Notes: a model not told the origin generated them from the sequence alone. 64,000 bases of DNA from VRUE01 sp963780815 (GCA_963780815.1 CAWADG010000014.1:62001-126000), one strand, 5' to 3'; positions 8,296-19,894 are shown, counted from the stretch's first letter. A program made the numbers and translations.

Positions 8296-8900
8296 TGCGG
8301 GCCCGGACCCTGCTGGGCATCGCGGGCGCAGCGACGCTCGGCGCGGCGCTGTGGTGGCGCAAGAATCCCTCCGCCTGCCCCTACGGCCAGCGCTTCTGGG
8401 TCGAAGCGCCGCACCCGATCGTGACCCGCGACCGGCTGCGGGCCGTCCTCGTGCCGCAACCGGGGGAGCGGATGCTCGAGATCGGCCCCGGCACCGGCTA
8501 CTACACGTTCGACATCGCGGACTGGGTCGGACCCGAGGGGCGGGTCGAGATCTTCGACCTCCAGCAGGAGTTCCTCGACCACGTCATGCGCCGCTCCGGC
8601 GAGCGCGCCAACATCGTCCCCACCCGGGGAGACGCGACCGACCTTCCCTACGAGGACGACTCGATCGACGGCGTCGTCCTCACCGCGGTCCTCGGTGAGA
8701 TCCCCGACCCAGGCGCCGCGCTGCGGGAGATCCGCCGCGTCCTGCGCCCGCGTGGCAGGCTGGTCGTCGGCGAGCTGTTCGGCGACCCCCACTTCACGAC
8801 GCTGGCCTCGCTCCGGCGCCAATCGGGCGAGGCCGGGCTCTCCTACCAGGACCACTCGGGCAGCTGGTTCGCCTACTTCGCGCGGCTCGGCCCGGCCTGA
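8295..8900 (+). CDS. Class I SAM-dependent methyltransferase with N-terminal membrane anchor
   Basis: A 201-residue protein. An N-terminal hydrophobic helix (residues 5-22) precedes a Rossmann methyltransferase domain with motif I LEIGPGTGYYT near residue 61, an acidic motif II (VEIFDLQ), and VVLTAVLGEIPDP plus LRPRGRLVVGE as motifs IV-VI. It resembles UbiE/Methyltransf_11-type enzymes. The substrate is unknown, and the anchor suggests a lipid or envelope substrate (inference). It is the last gene of the run from 6768, ending 9 bases before a strong palindrome. Confidence 0.85.
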   Translation: MRARTLLGIAGAATLGAALWWRKNPSACPYGQRFWVEAPHPIVTRDRLRAVLVPQPGERMLEIGPGTGYYTFDIADWVGPEGRVEIFDLQQEFLDHVMRRSGERANIVPTRGDATDLPYEDDSIDGVVLTAVLGEIPDPGAALREIRRVLRPRGRLVVGELFGDPHFTTLASLRRQSGEAGLSYQDHSGSWFAYFARLGPA

Positions 8901-8908
8901 TGGGAGCT

Positions 8909-8938
8909 CACACGGCGGGCGCCGGCGCCCGCCGTGTG
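8909..8938. terminator. Perfect 30-base palindrome, probable bidirectional terminator
   Basis: Bases 8909-8938 are a perfect self-complementary palindrome (half-site CACACGGCGGGCGCC) between two convergent genes, the methyltransferase ending at 8900 and the secreted protein ending at 8952. Its position suits a terminator for both strands. There is no loop sequence beyond the palindrome centre and no clear U-tract. Confidence 0.75.
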
Positions 8939-8951
8939 ATTCCCGAAGGCG

Positions 8952-11900
8952 CTACTTCTTGCCCTTCTTCTTCTTGCCCCCGCACGGGGTCTTGATCTGC
9001 AGCTTGTTGTTCTTCAGCTGCTTCCCGTTCTGGGCCTTGATGTTCAGCTGGGCCTTCTGCGGCTTGTCGCAGAGGCTCGAGGTGTTGATCAGGAGCCCCT
9101 TCTTGCCGCCGTTCATTTCCAGCGTGAACTTCTTGATCGGCTGGTCGGGAACCGTGCGGAACACCGTCTTCAGCTTCCCGCCCTTGGACAAGATCACGCC
9201 GCGGAGGCGGACATTGACCTGGCCCTGGAGGTCGACCAGGAGGTCGGGGAGCTTGTTGCTCGACGACGTCAGGTAGACCGGGCCCTTCAGCGGCCCTTCG
9301 ATCAGAGGCGAGGTCGCCTTTGCGTGGCCGTAGACGGAGCCCTTCGGGCAGGTGCTGGACGAGAGCTGCACCCTGGTGCAGATCGTCTTGATGTTGCTCT
9401 GGTCGAGGATCGTCGTCTTCGGCAGGGTGAACGCCGTCCTGGCGACGTTCGCGTCACCGGTCCGACCCTGCAGGATCGCCTGCAGCTTCGGGTGCTGGCG
9501 GCGCTTGGTCGCCTTCTTGCCCCCGAGGATCTTGGCGCTGAACTTCGGCTTGAACTTCAGCGCATTGCAATCGGTCGCCGTGAACGGGCTGTTCTTGGTC
9601 ACGGTTGCCCAGGCGGCCGGGTCGTTCGGGTTGCCGCCGCCACCTGAGATGGCGCCGATGACCCCGAACGGGCTGCAGTTGGTCGGGTTGATGACATACG
9701 AGCTCCGGTTCAGGTTGACGTCGATCGACCGGATGTCGAGCTTGACGCCCCCGAGCATGAACGGAACTTCGTCCGAGACAGCGTGGACGACAGTCGTTTC
9801 CGGTTCGATGTTGAGCGCCGTCCTGACGACGTCGGTGCCGAGGTCATACGGCCCGGCGACCGCCGGGACGATGAAGACGAGGCTCACCGGCGCGCCCTTG
9901 TAGGGGCCCGCGAAGTAGGCCTTGCCCTTGTCATCGACGAACGGCGCCGCGCCCGACCCACTCTTGATGGTGACATCGCCGACCTGGCTGCTCGCCGGAC
10001 AACTCGGAGCTGTCAGCTCTTCATTCCCCGACTTTGTCGCTGCCGCGGTGATCGATGCCTCCGGGCAGTAACTGACGCCGGCCAGTTTCGCCGCCATCCC
10101 CGGCGGCAGTGTGACGTCGATCTTGCGGAACTCCTGCTGACCGTCCGGCCGCGTCAGGTGCAGTTCGAACGGGCTGTAGGCGCCGGCCTGGGGGTTGATC
10201 GTCCCGGCTTTGAAGCCCGGGTCGAACTTCCGCTCGGCCAGCGTTGTCGGACAACTTCCACCGTTCGGGTCGGTCGACAGGGTGAACGGTTCGCTGCTGA
10301 TTTTGACCGCTTCATCGGGACGTGCCCACGGTGTCATTTCGCCGGTCGTGGTGGCCGGCGAGCAGGTCGGCGGGCTGGTGAGCACCGCTTTTGCTTTGTC
10401 GAAGTGGATCTTGACCGAGGTGAACGGCACCTGCGGGAGACCTTCAGGCAATTGGCCGACGAGTTCACCGACCTCCTGTTCGTTGAAGATCGCCGTCAGC
10501 TGACCCGTGCTTGGGTTGGCTTTGACGTTGCCGACGACGCGCACGTCGAGGCCCTCTTCTTCTTCCTTGGCTTCGACCAGAATCCGGAACTCTTCGCCCG
10601 ACTGCGGGTCGCGGTTCTTCGGTTCGCCTACGTAGACGTCGCCGGTGAGAGCCCTTTCGAGCGGCGGGCTTTCGATTTCGACCGATCCGACTTTCGATGA
10701 AGCCGGGCATTCGTTTGCGTACGACCGCGCGCCCTTGTTGAACTGTTCGTCGGTACAGGCCTGCAAACCCTGCGCCGCGGACGGGTTCAGACCCATCCCT
10801 TCCGGCAGCGTCACCGCCGCCATGCGCAGGTGCGACTCCTGCTGTTCGCTTTCTTCGCCCGTGAAGTATTCGAGGGTCGCGTTGATCGTCGCCCCCGCCG
10901 GCGAGTCGATTTCGTCGGTACCGGGTTCGACTTCGACCCCGGATTCGAACGGGACTTCGTCACAGCCAGTCTGCTGGATCAGTTCGCCCGTGGAGCTCTC
11001 CACCTTGGCCTCGAACGGAGTCGAGCCGAACGGGAAGTTCGAATCTTCTTCTCCGTAGGAGTGTGCCCGGAACCAGGTCGAGTAGAGGGTCGGGAACTGT
11101 TCCGGGTCGAGGCAGGTGGTCGGGTTGTTGATGTAGGTCCCGTCTCCTTCTTCGACCAGGCCTGTGTTGCCGGCTTCCTGGCCGAAGTTGACCAGGCGAC
11201 TGACCAGGGTCGCGAAGGGCGGAGCCTGGTTCGGCAGTTTGATCGTGAACGACTCGTGGAAGTCGTTCTCCCAGGAGACTTCGGTTTCGAGGAAGACGAC
11301 CTCTTTACCTGCCGCGACGAAGCCGAACAGAGCCGGTTCGCCGGGTTTGGGCTGGAGGTTGTAGACCGGGATTTTCGTGCCGCTCGCTTCGCTCGGCGGG
11401 ATGATGAAGCCTTTGGGAAGGGTGTTGGCGGGCGGGAACGGCGGTGACGGAGCCGGAACGCCGGCGATGGTGGTGACGAGGGTGATTTCCTCGCGGCCCA
11501 CGATCGTGCCTTCTCCGCAGGTTGGCACGTGGAATTCGCCGACTTTGTTTTCGAAATCCGCGAGGGAGCACTTCGGCGTCGCGTTGGGATTGACCGTCAG
11601 TCCCGGCGGCAGGTCGACGCGGAGGGTTTTGATCGATTGTTCCCCTTCCGGGTTTTCGACTTCGGCGGTGGGGAATTCGAGCCCGGCCGGTTCGACTTTG
11701 CCGGTACCGTTTTTGTGCTTGATGATGTATTGCGTGAACCCGACCGGGGGATGACCACCGGCGAGGGTGTAGAAGGCCGCCGCCGTATTTGGCGAACAAT
11801 GGATTTTGGGTTCGCCGAGCACCGGTTCGTCGGTTTTGCAGGTCGACGCCTGCCAACCGTTGGCTGCGTTCGGCGGTTCCGTCTGCGGTTCGATGATGTT

Positions 11901-11983
11901 GCCGGTATCGGCTTGGGCCATGCGGGGACCGCAAGCAGCACCCCGAGGCACATGAGAAGCAGTGCGATCGAGCGCTTTGCCAT
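8952..11983 (-). CDS. Large secreted Cys-Pro repeat protein; signal peptide and mature part in different frames
   Basis: The mature part (about 990 residues, from 11921 downward) has three related modules, each with a CPxxSxVG-type motif (CPASSKVGSVEI, CPASSQVGDVTI, CPKGSVYGHA) followed by a GxVYxG-like strand and paired cysteines. It ends in a lysine-rich tail (GGKKKKGKK). A textbook signal peptide (MAKRSIALLLMCLGVLLAVP) starts at 11983, but in another frame. Adding one base in the C/G run near 11922-11929 would join them as ...VPAMAQADTG.... As given, the open frame runs further upstream to 12062 without a signal. Such proteins are abundant in Solirubrobacterales (recollection) and of unknown function, presumably cell surface. 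Glutamate is mostly encoded by GAA here, unlike the neighbours. Confidence 0.8.
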
Positions 11984-12164
11984 CGCGGGACGAAGCGCCG
12001 ACGGCGGGAACGGCAAAGGCGGACAGACGTGTCAGCCCAGCGGGGCGAGCCTTACCTCTCATATTTATTGACCTCTCTCCTCAAAGACGGATTCGAACTG
12101 CGTTTGCGTTACCCGCCTCCCGCTAGTGGAAACGGTATCGCATGCAGTCAAGGGCGCTCGCGGT

Positions 12165-13190
12165 TCAACGGCGAGTCGTACCCTGGAACACGCCCTGAAC
12201 GGCATTGTTTCGGCTCAGGAAGCGGCGAGCGTTGGTCCAGAGCAGATCCTCGGCCTCGCTGACATCCTGGGCCCTGGCGTCGATCTCGGCCCAGAGATCG
12301 GGCTCCGGCAGCTCGGCCTCGCTGGCCGCCAGGAAGGCCTCCGCGAGCTCGGTCCACCGCTCACCGCCGCGGCGGCCGCCAGCGGCGCCTCCGGGCGCCC
12401 GGCCTCCTCGAGGAACCGCGAGTACATCAGGCGGAAGCAGCCGCCGCCCGTCCCCCGGCGCTCGATCACCTGGTAACCGAAGCGCGCGCACCACTGCCAG
12501 TCCTCGGCGACCTCGGGCCAGGAGCCCTGCCTCGGCGGCCAATCGGTGGACCGCATCGAGGCCCGAGAACTCGCGGAACTCGGGCTCGGTCATCGCCCTC
12601 GCCGCGCGCTCGATAGCGGCCGGGATCGCCTCGCGCAGGCGCGCGGGGTCGATCGCGTCGGTCGTCATAAACATGTGCCCGGACGAGCGGGATAGGCGGG
12701 ATGGTCGCTGTGCCGCGCCCGATCGAGGCTCTCGAGCGAGGTCCGCTGGAGCTCCTCGAACCCGGTGTCGGAGAGGTGCGCAACCTCCTCGTCGTAGCCG
12801 GCGAGGACGACCGCGTGGCCCGGGAAGTGGGCCGAGTTGCCGTAGTGGTCGAGGTAGTAGAGGTCGGTCAGCAGGAGGGCCGGCGTGCCGGTATCGACCG
12901 CGGCCCGCGCCGCCTCCCAGGCCTCGCTCGTCTCCGTTCTCGAACGTCCGCAGCTCGAGCGCGGTCCCGGTCAGCTCGCTGAAGTTCTCCTCGAGCCGAG
13001 CCGTGCGGCCGTTGAACCACCGCGTCGGCGAGGCGTCCTCGAGCGTGACGTAGTAGAAGCAGGGCCCGGCACCGAGCCCGAACGCCATCTCCTCGCTGAT
13101 CTCGACGCCGTCGAAGGCGAGCAGGTTGCGCAGCGCGGTCGAGCCGCAGTGGTGGCCGGGGGTGTGGGTGTAGTCGGGTACGAAGGGCAT
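12165..13190 (-). pseudogene. BtrH N-terminal/DUF4872-type protein broken by several frameshifts
   Basis: The first 80 residues (MPFVPDYTHTPGHHCGSTALRNLL) match the BtrH-type cysteine-protease-like acyltransferase fold, with HCGST as a candidate nucleophile site. Recognisable protein continues in other frames. From about 12940 it runs ETSEAWEAARAAVDTGTP then TDLYYLDHYGNSAHFPGH; about 12690-12535 holds the MFMTTDAIDPARLREAI part; about 12530-12370 reads GSWPEVAEDWQWCARFGY; and the end returns with ERWTELAEAFLAASE. At least four frame changes are needed. It is either a decaying gene or a stretch with several base-calling indels. Related intact proteins pair an N-terminal peptidase-like half with DUF4872. 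Confidence 0.75.
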
Positions 13191-13233
13191 CGCGCTGATT
13201 ATCGAGGCTCGACCCGCCTATGCTGCCGCACCG

Positions 13234-13728
13234 ATGGCGAGCCTTGACCACAGGCTTCTGCTGGCGATGCGGACCCGCGGGCACGCGCCCGCCCTCGAGC
13301 GGTTCGCGATCGCCCTGGGAAAGACCGGGAACAACGGGGGGATCTGGTTCGCGCTCGGCCTGCTGCTCGCGATCGTCGACTCCGCCAACCGCGAAGCCTG
13401 GCTGATCTGCGCCGTGGTGGGCCCGGTTGCGATCGGACTCAACTACCTAGTCAAGCTCGCGGTCCGCCGCCCTCGCCCGGTCCTCGAGGGCCTGCCGCCG
13501 CTGGGCGGGGCGCCGAGCTCGCTCAGCTTCCCCTCGGCGCACGCAACCTCCTCGTTCGCGGTGGCGACGGCGATGACCCGCGTCGAGCCGGTCGCGGCGC
13601 TCGCGTTCCTCCTCGCCGCCCTCCTCGCCCTCGGCCGCCCCTATCTCGGCATGCACTACCCCTCCGACGTCCTCGCCGGCGCCCTCCTCGGCGTCGCCCT
13701 CGGCCTCCTCGTCCCGCTTTCGCTATGA
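13234..13728 (+). CDS. PAP2-family membrane phosphatase
   Basis: A 164-residue membrane protein with the three acid-phosphatase motifs: KLAVRRPRP, FPSAHATSSF (PSGH-like, catalytic His) and GRPYLGMHYPSDVLAG (second His plus Asp). Four to five transmembrane helices surround them. It would dephosphorylate a lipid phosphate such as phosphatidate or undecaprenyl diphosphate. Its stop overlaps the ychF start by four bases (ATGA). It is short for the family, but all motifs are present. Confidence 0.9.
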   Translation: MASLDHRLLLAMRTRGHAPALERFAIALGKTGNNGGIWFALGLLLAIVDSANREAWLICAVVGPVAIGLNYLVKLAVRRPRPVLEGLPPLGGAPSSLSFPSAHATSSFAVATAMTRVEPVAALAFLLAALLALGRPYLGMHYPSDVLAGALLGVALGLLVPLSL

Positions 13729-14798
13729 AGGTCGGGATCGTCGGGCTTCCGAACGCGGGCAAGTCGACCCTCTTCAACGCCCTGACCAAGGGCGGGGCGC
13801 AGATCGGCGACTACCCGTTCACGACGATCGAGCCGAACGTGGCGATCGCCCAGGTGCCGGACGAGCGCCTGGAGAGGGTGGGGGAGACCGTCGGCAGCTC
13901 CGAATTGGTGCCGGCGACGATCTCCTTCCACGACATCGCCGGCCTCGTCAAGGGCGCGTCCGAGGGCGAGGGCCTCGGCAACAAGTTCCTCGCCTCGATC
14001 CGCGAGACCGACGCGATCTGCCACGTCGTCCGCTGCCACGCCGACACCGGGGTCCCGCATCCCGAGGGGCGGGTCGACCCGACCGCCGACATCGAGACGA
14101 TCGAGACCGAGCTGACCCTCGCCGACTACGAGCAGGCCGAGCGCCGGCTCGAACGGGTCGAGAAGGGCGCCAGGTCGGGGGACGCCGAGGCGATAGCCGA
14201 AAGGGAGTGGCTGGAGAAGGTGATCGCCGAGCTCGGAGCCGGCCGCCCCGCCCGCACGGTCCCGCTGCCCGAGGCGGCTCCCTCGGCGGCGATGAACCTG
14301 CAGGCGCTCACCTCGAAGCCGATCCTCTACGTCGCCAACGTCGACGAGGGCGTCGCCGACCCGCCCGAGGAGGTCGCCCGCCACGCCGAGGGGCTCGGCG
14401 CCGCGGTCGTCGCGGTCAGCGCCAGGATCGAGGGCGAGCTGGCCGAGCTCGACGCCGCCGAGGCGGAGGAGATGCGCGAGTCATACGGGGTCGAGGGGTC
14501 GGGCCTGTCCCGCCTCGTGCGCGCCGCCTACGACCTGCTCGACCTGATCACCTTCTTCACCGCCGGCGAGGCGAAGGAAGCGGTCGCGCGCCCGCTGGGA
14601 CGAGGGGCTACCGCGTGGGAGGCGGCGGGGACGATCCACACCGAGATCCAGGACGCGTTCGTCAAAGCCGAGGTGATCGGGTGGGAGCAGCTGGTCGAGT
14701 GCGGCGGCTACGCGCCGGCCCGCGACCTCGGCGTGCTCCGGATCGAGGGCCGGGACTACGTCGTCGCCGACGGCGACGTGATCACGATCAAGGTGTAG
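13725..14798 (+). CDS. ychF: Ribosome-binding ATPase YchF/EngD
   Basis: A 357-residue OBG-family protein. P-loop is GLPNAGKST (residues 7-15), switch I is DYPFTTIEPN, G3 is HDIAGLVKGASEGEGLGNKFL, the G4 position reads NVDE (the altered specificity typical of this ATP-preferring family), and a C-terminal TGS domain covers about residues 275-357 and ends GDVITIKV. Length and start match YchF exactly. It is coupled to the PAP2 gene by overlap. YchF binds ribosomes and affects stress responses. Confidence 0.96.
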   Translation: MKVGIVGLPNAGKSTLFNALTKGGAQIGDYPFTTIEPNVAIAQVPDERLERVGETVGSSELVPATISFHDIAGLVKGASEGEGLGNKFLASIRETDAICHVVRCHADTGVPHPEGRVDPTADIETIETELTLADYEQAERRLERVEKGARSGDAEAIAEREWLEKVIAELGAGRPARTVPLPEAAPSAAMNLQALTSKPILYVANVDEGVADPPEEVARHAEGLGAAVVAVSARIEGELAELDAAEAEEMRESYGVEGSGLSRLVRAAYDLLDLITFFTAGEAKEAVARPLGRGATAWEAAGTIHTEIQDAFVKAEVIGWEQLVECGGYAPARDLGVLRIEGRDYVVADGDVITIKV

Positions 14799-14808
14799 CT
14801 TCACCCCC

Positions 14809-15804
14809 ATGGATCAGGGGGCGAGGTTCCCGGGGGTGGCCGCGAAGGCCGGCCACTACGAGAGCTTCTACATCAAGGCCTGCCGGCCCGGCGGGGGACA
14901 GGGGCTCTGGATTCGGCACACCGTGCACAAGCGGCCCGGCGCCGAGCCCAACGCCTCGATCTGGTTCGTCCTCTTCGACCGCGATGCCGAGGGTCCGCGG
15001 GCGACGAAGGTGACGGTCCCGGCCGGCGAGCTCTCGACGCCGGCCGGCTCCTGGATCAGGGTCGCCGGCGCCGAGATCGGGCCGGGCATGGCCGACGGTG
15101 CGATCTCGACCGACGCGCTCGAGGCGTCGTGGGAGCTGACATTCAGTGGCGACGCCGAGCCCTGCAAGTACCTGCCGGCCGATTGGCTCTACGAGGCCCC
15201 GGTCCCCCGGACCAAGTTCGTCGCCCCGTTTCCCGACGCCAGTTTCACCGGCCGGCTCGAGATCGACGGTGACACGATCGAGCTCGACGGGTGGCCGGGG
15301 ATGATCGGCCACAACTGGGGCAGTGAGCACGCCGAGCGCTGGGTCTGGCTCGAGGGGACCGGTTTCGAGGGGTCGGGGGAGACCTACTTCGACGCCGGCG
15401 CCGCTCGGATCAAGCTCGGCTCCTGGACGACCCCGTGGGTGCCGTCCGGGATGCTCGTGCTCGACGGCGAGCGCCACCGCCTCGGCGGCTTGGGGAAGGT
15501 CCGCTCCGCCGCCGTCGTCGAGTCCGCGGGTGAGTGCGCGTTCGTCCTTCCCGGCAAGGACGTCGTCGTCCGCGGCCGCGTCTCCGCCCCTCGCAAGGAC
15601 TTCGTCGGCTGGGTCTACGCCGACCCCGACGGGCCCGAGCACAACACGATCAACTGCTCGGTCGCCGACCTCGAGCTGACCGTCGAACGGCCGGCCATTC
15701 CGGCGCGAGAGCTGAGGCTGGCGGCCGGAGCCGCCTACGAGCTCGGGATGCGCGAGACCGACCACGGGATCCCGATCCAGCCCTACCCGGACGGTCAGGG
15801 CTAA
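14809..15804 (+). CDS. CrtC/AttH-type lipocalin-like protein
   Basis: A 331-residue soluble protein rich in beta strands. The central segment GMIGHNWGSEHAERWVWL resembles the conserved core of AttH/hydroxyneurosporene-hydratase (CrtC) and tocopherol-cyclase-like lipocalin proteins, where a buried pocket holds a hydrophobic ligand. No signal peptide or membrane span is visible. It starts 11 bases after ychF. Its stop overlaps the stop of the convergent SpoIID gene (15801-15804). Function is unassigned; a lipid or terpenoid ligand is an inference from fold similarity only. Confidence 0.55.
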   Translation: MDQGARFPGVAAKAGHYESFYIKACRPGGGQGLWIRHTVHKRPGAEPNASIWFVLFDRDAEGPRATKVTVPAGELSTPAGSWIRVAGAEIGPGMADGAISTDALEASWELTFSGDAEPCKYLPADWLYEAPVPRTKFVAPFPDASFTGRLEIDGDTIELDGWPGMIGHNWGSEHAERWVWLEGTGFEGSGETYFDAGAARIKLGSWTTPWVPSGMLVLDGERHRLGGLGKVRSAAVVESAGECAFVLPGKDVVVRGRVSAPRKDFVGWVYADPDGPEHNTINCSVADLELTVERPAIPARELRLAAGAAYELGMRETDHGIPIQPYPDGQG

Positions 15805-16965
15805 CGGGTGATGCCGCCGGCCGAGTTGCCGCTGCCCGTCGGTGGCGCCGCCGCCCTGCCGCCGACCAGCTTGGTGAAGGTCATCCAGCGGTCGTAGGCG
15901 CCGAGCGCGCTCTGCAGCCGGTCGCCGCGGATCATCGTCGTGCCGCCGGTGCCGATCAGGCGCGCCCAGACGATCCGCGGCGAGACGCCGCGCTTGGTGA
16001 CGACGACCTGCTTCAGGCTCCCGTCGAGGTAGCCGCCGAGATCGGCGCTGATCTTCCGGCCGGAGAACCTGAGAGTCCAGGAGTGGAGCGGGCAGGCGCC
16101 GTCATAGGGGTCGGGGACGCCGACAAGGTAGGGGACCGGGGGGCCGAAGAAGACGTTCTGGACGCTCTCGGTGTGGCCGCCCGAACAGGCGGAGAAGAAG
16201 GTCTGGGCGATTTCGCCGCGGTAGAGGACGACCTGCGCCCGGGTCGCCGCCGCGGCCGCGTTGCTGCGGGCCGTCTCGCTTTCGATCCCGTCGTAGACCT
16301 GGCTGCGCGTGTCGTCGTAGAGGTCGAACCCGTTGCCTTCGACGCTGGTCGCGAGCGCGAAGGAGCGCGCCGCGACGGCCTGCGCCTCGAGCGCCGCCAG
16401 CGGCCAGGAGGGCGGCGACTCGTTGGCGATCACCCCCTTCACGTACTGGTCGACCGCGACTGCGTTGACCGCGTTCAGGGAGCCGGGGTCGCTCTTGGTC
16501 GGGACGACCTCGAGCGCGCCGCGATACGACCTGCCGTCGATCCGGATCGTCCCGGGGCCGGCGGCGCGCAGCCGCTGCCCGCAGTCGGCGAGGGACCGCC
16601 CGCCGCCGCCGCGCAGCCGCACGGTGCCCCCGACCAGATGGGCGGCGTAGGTCGCCCCGGAGTCGAGCGCCCGGCCGCAGGCTCCGGTTGCGCCGCTGAA
16701 GCCGACGTCGCCCGGGTCGATCCCGACCAGAACGCGGACGACCCGGGGCCCGTCGATCGTTCCGATCGTGGTCCCGGTGTAGTAGTGGGCGAGGATCGCC
16801 CGGTAGCCGAATCCGTGGGTCGCGTAGCCGTAGGCGCCGTACTGGCTCATCCCGACGCCGTGCCCGAAGCCGTGTCCCCTGATCACCCAGGTGACGCCGG
16901 CACTGCGCGGTCCCGGGCGATAGCAGCAGCCCGAGGGCGAGCAGGATGGCGAGGCGTGCGCGCAT
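15801..16965 (-). CDS. SpoIID/LytB-domain secreted protein; signal peptide in a different frame
   Basis: The mature part reads WVIRGHGFGHGVGMSQYGAYGYA near its start, then the SpoIID core (VVPTKSDPGSLNAVNAVAVDQYVKGV, ANESPPSWPLAALEAQAVAARSFAL, FFSACSGGHTES). These proteins are lytic transglycosylases or amidase enhancers of peptidoglycan, also found in non-sporulating actinobacteria. A signal peptide MRARLAILLALGLLLSPGTA begins at 16965, but its frame differs from the mature frame by one base. The break is near 16900-16906 (ACCGCGCAGTG). The mature frame itself is open to 16979. One missing base would give a normal exported protein of about 385 residues. Confidence 0.82.
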
Positions 16966-17040
16966 GACCGGTCAACCAATTCGCCCCGAGCGAGTCGCGG
17001 CCTGCTCTAGGCTGAAAGAGACGAACCAGAGGAGGTAGAA

Positions 17041-18486
17041 ATGGCGACACAGACGGTCCAGGTGGTCGACCACAAACTCCTCGCCGCCGGCGAGTGGATG
17101 GCGACGGGCGATTGGGATGAGGTGCTGAGCCCGTACGACCAGACAGCCGTCGGCAGGGTCGCCCAGGGAGACGCGGCGCTGGTCGACAGGGCTGCGAGGG
17201 CCGCGCACGAGGCCTTCGAGGCCGGCGACTTCTCCCAGCACGAGCGGGCCGCGGTGCTCGACCGCGCCGCCGAGATCGCCGCCGAACGGACCGAGGACCT
17301 GGCGCTGACGATTGCCGCCGAGGCCGGCAAGCCGCTGAAAACGGCGACGGTCGAGGCGCAGCGCTGCGCCGAGACGCTCACCTTCTCCGCGGTCGAGGCG
17401 CGCAAGCTGACCGGCGGCACGGTGCCGATGGACGCCTCGGCCGCCGGCGCCGGCAAGCTCGGCGTGATGATGCGGGTGCCCTACGGCGTGGTCGGGGCGA
17501 TCAGCCCGTTCAACTTCCCGCTCAACCTGGTCGCCCACAAGCTCGGGCCGGCGATCGCCGCCGGCAACGCGGTGGTCCTGAAGCCCGCGGGCCAGACCCC
17601 GATCTCCTCGATCAAGCTGGCCGAGATCCTGCTCGAGGCGGGCCTGCCGGAGGGCTGGCTCAGCGTGATCCCGGGCAGCGGCTCCGACGTCGGCAACGCG
17701 ATCGTCGAGCACGAGCTGACCCGGGCGCTGACGTTCACCGGGTCGGCGCCGGTGGGGTGGGGGATTCGGAGCAAGGTCCCGCACAAGAAGGTCAACCTCG
17801 AGCTCGGCTCGAACGCGCCGCTGATCGTCCACAGCGATGGCGACTGGGAGACGGCGGCGGACAAAACAAAGCTCCACGCCTACTCCCACGCCGGCCAGAG
17901 CTGCATCTCGATCCAGCGCATCCTCGTCCACGAGGACATCGCCGACGCCTACACAGAGCGCCTCGTCGCCAACGTCGCCGAGCTGCGGGTCGGCGACCCG
18001 CTCGACCCCGAGACCGACGTCGGCCCGCTGATCTCGCCCGGCGACCGCGACCGGGTCAAGGAGTGGGTCGACGAGGCGGTCGCGGGCGGTGCCGAGCTCC
18101 TCGCCGGCGGCGAGCTGGTCGACGAGGGCCGCTGCCTGGCACCGACCGTGCTCGGCTCTCCGCCGCGCGACTCCAAGGTCTGGTGCGAGGAGATCTTCGG
18201 CCCGGTCGCGACGATCGACCGCTTCTCCGAGTTCGGTGAGGCGCTGCGGATGGCCAACGACTCGAAGTTCGGCCTCCAGGCCGGAGTCTTCACCCGCGAC
18301 ATCGGCCGCGGCCTCGAGGCGGCCGAGGCGCTCGATTTCGGCGGCGTCCTGATCAACGAGGTGCCGACCTTCCGCGCCGACCAGATGCCCTACGGCGGCG
18401 TCAAGGACTCGGGCAACACCCGCGAGGGCCCGGCCTACTCGGTGATCGAGCTGACCGAGGAGCGGTTCATCACCCTCCAGGGCTAG
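17041..18486 (+). CDS. NAD(P)-dependent aldehyde dehydrogenase
   Basis: A 481-residue aldehyde dehydrogenase. The nucleophile Cys lies in GQSCISIQRI (about residue 285), the general base Glu in LELGSNAP, and the cofactor motif in SPFNFPLNLVAHK. It resembles the lactaldehyde or non-phosphorylating glyceraldehyde-3-phosphate type subgroup (LELGSNA rather than LELGGK). A very strong ribosome-binding site, AGGAGG at 17030-17035, lies five bases before the ATG. It is monocistronic, divergent from the SpoIID gene and convergent with fumC. It could oxidise the aldehyde made by the decarboxylase at 21201, but that is only proximity. Confidence 0.9.
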   Translation: MATQTVQVVDHKLLAAGEWMATGDWDEVLSPYDQTAVGRVAQGDAALVDRAARAAHEAFEAGDFSQHERAAVLDRAAEIAAERTEDLALTIAAEAGKPLKTATVEAQRCAETLTFSAVEARKLTGGTVPMDASAAGAGKLGVMMRVPYGVVGAISPFNFPLNLVAHKLGPAIAAGNAVVLKPAGQTPISSIKLAEILLEAGLPEGWLSVIPGSGSDVGNAIVEHELTRALTFTGSAPVGWGIRSKVPHKKVNLELGSNAPLIVHSDGDWETAADKTKLHAYSHAGQSCISIQRILVHEDIADAYTERLVANVAELRVGDPLDPETDVGPLISPGDRDRVKEWVDEAVAGGAELLAGGELVDEGRCLAPTVLGSPPRDSKVWCEEIFGPVATIDRFSEFGEALRMANDSKFGLQAGVFTRDIGRGLEAAEALDFGGVLINEVPTFRADQMPYGGVKDSGNTREGPAYSVIELTEERFITLQG

Positions 18487-18511
18487 TCGGCCCCCGGCGG
18501 CTGCCGGCCGG

Positions 18512-19852
<1,341 letters not shown>

Positions 19853-19894
19853 CACACCTATGGCAGCGTATTCAACGGCCGCCGGCCAGGCGCC

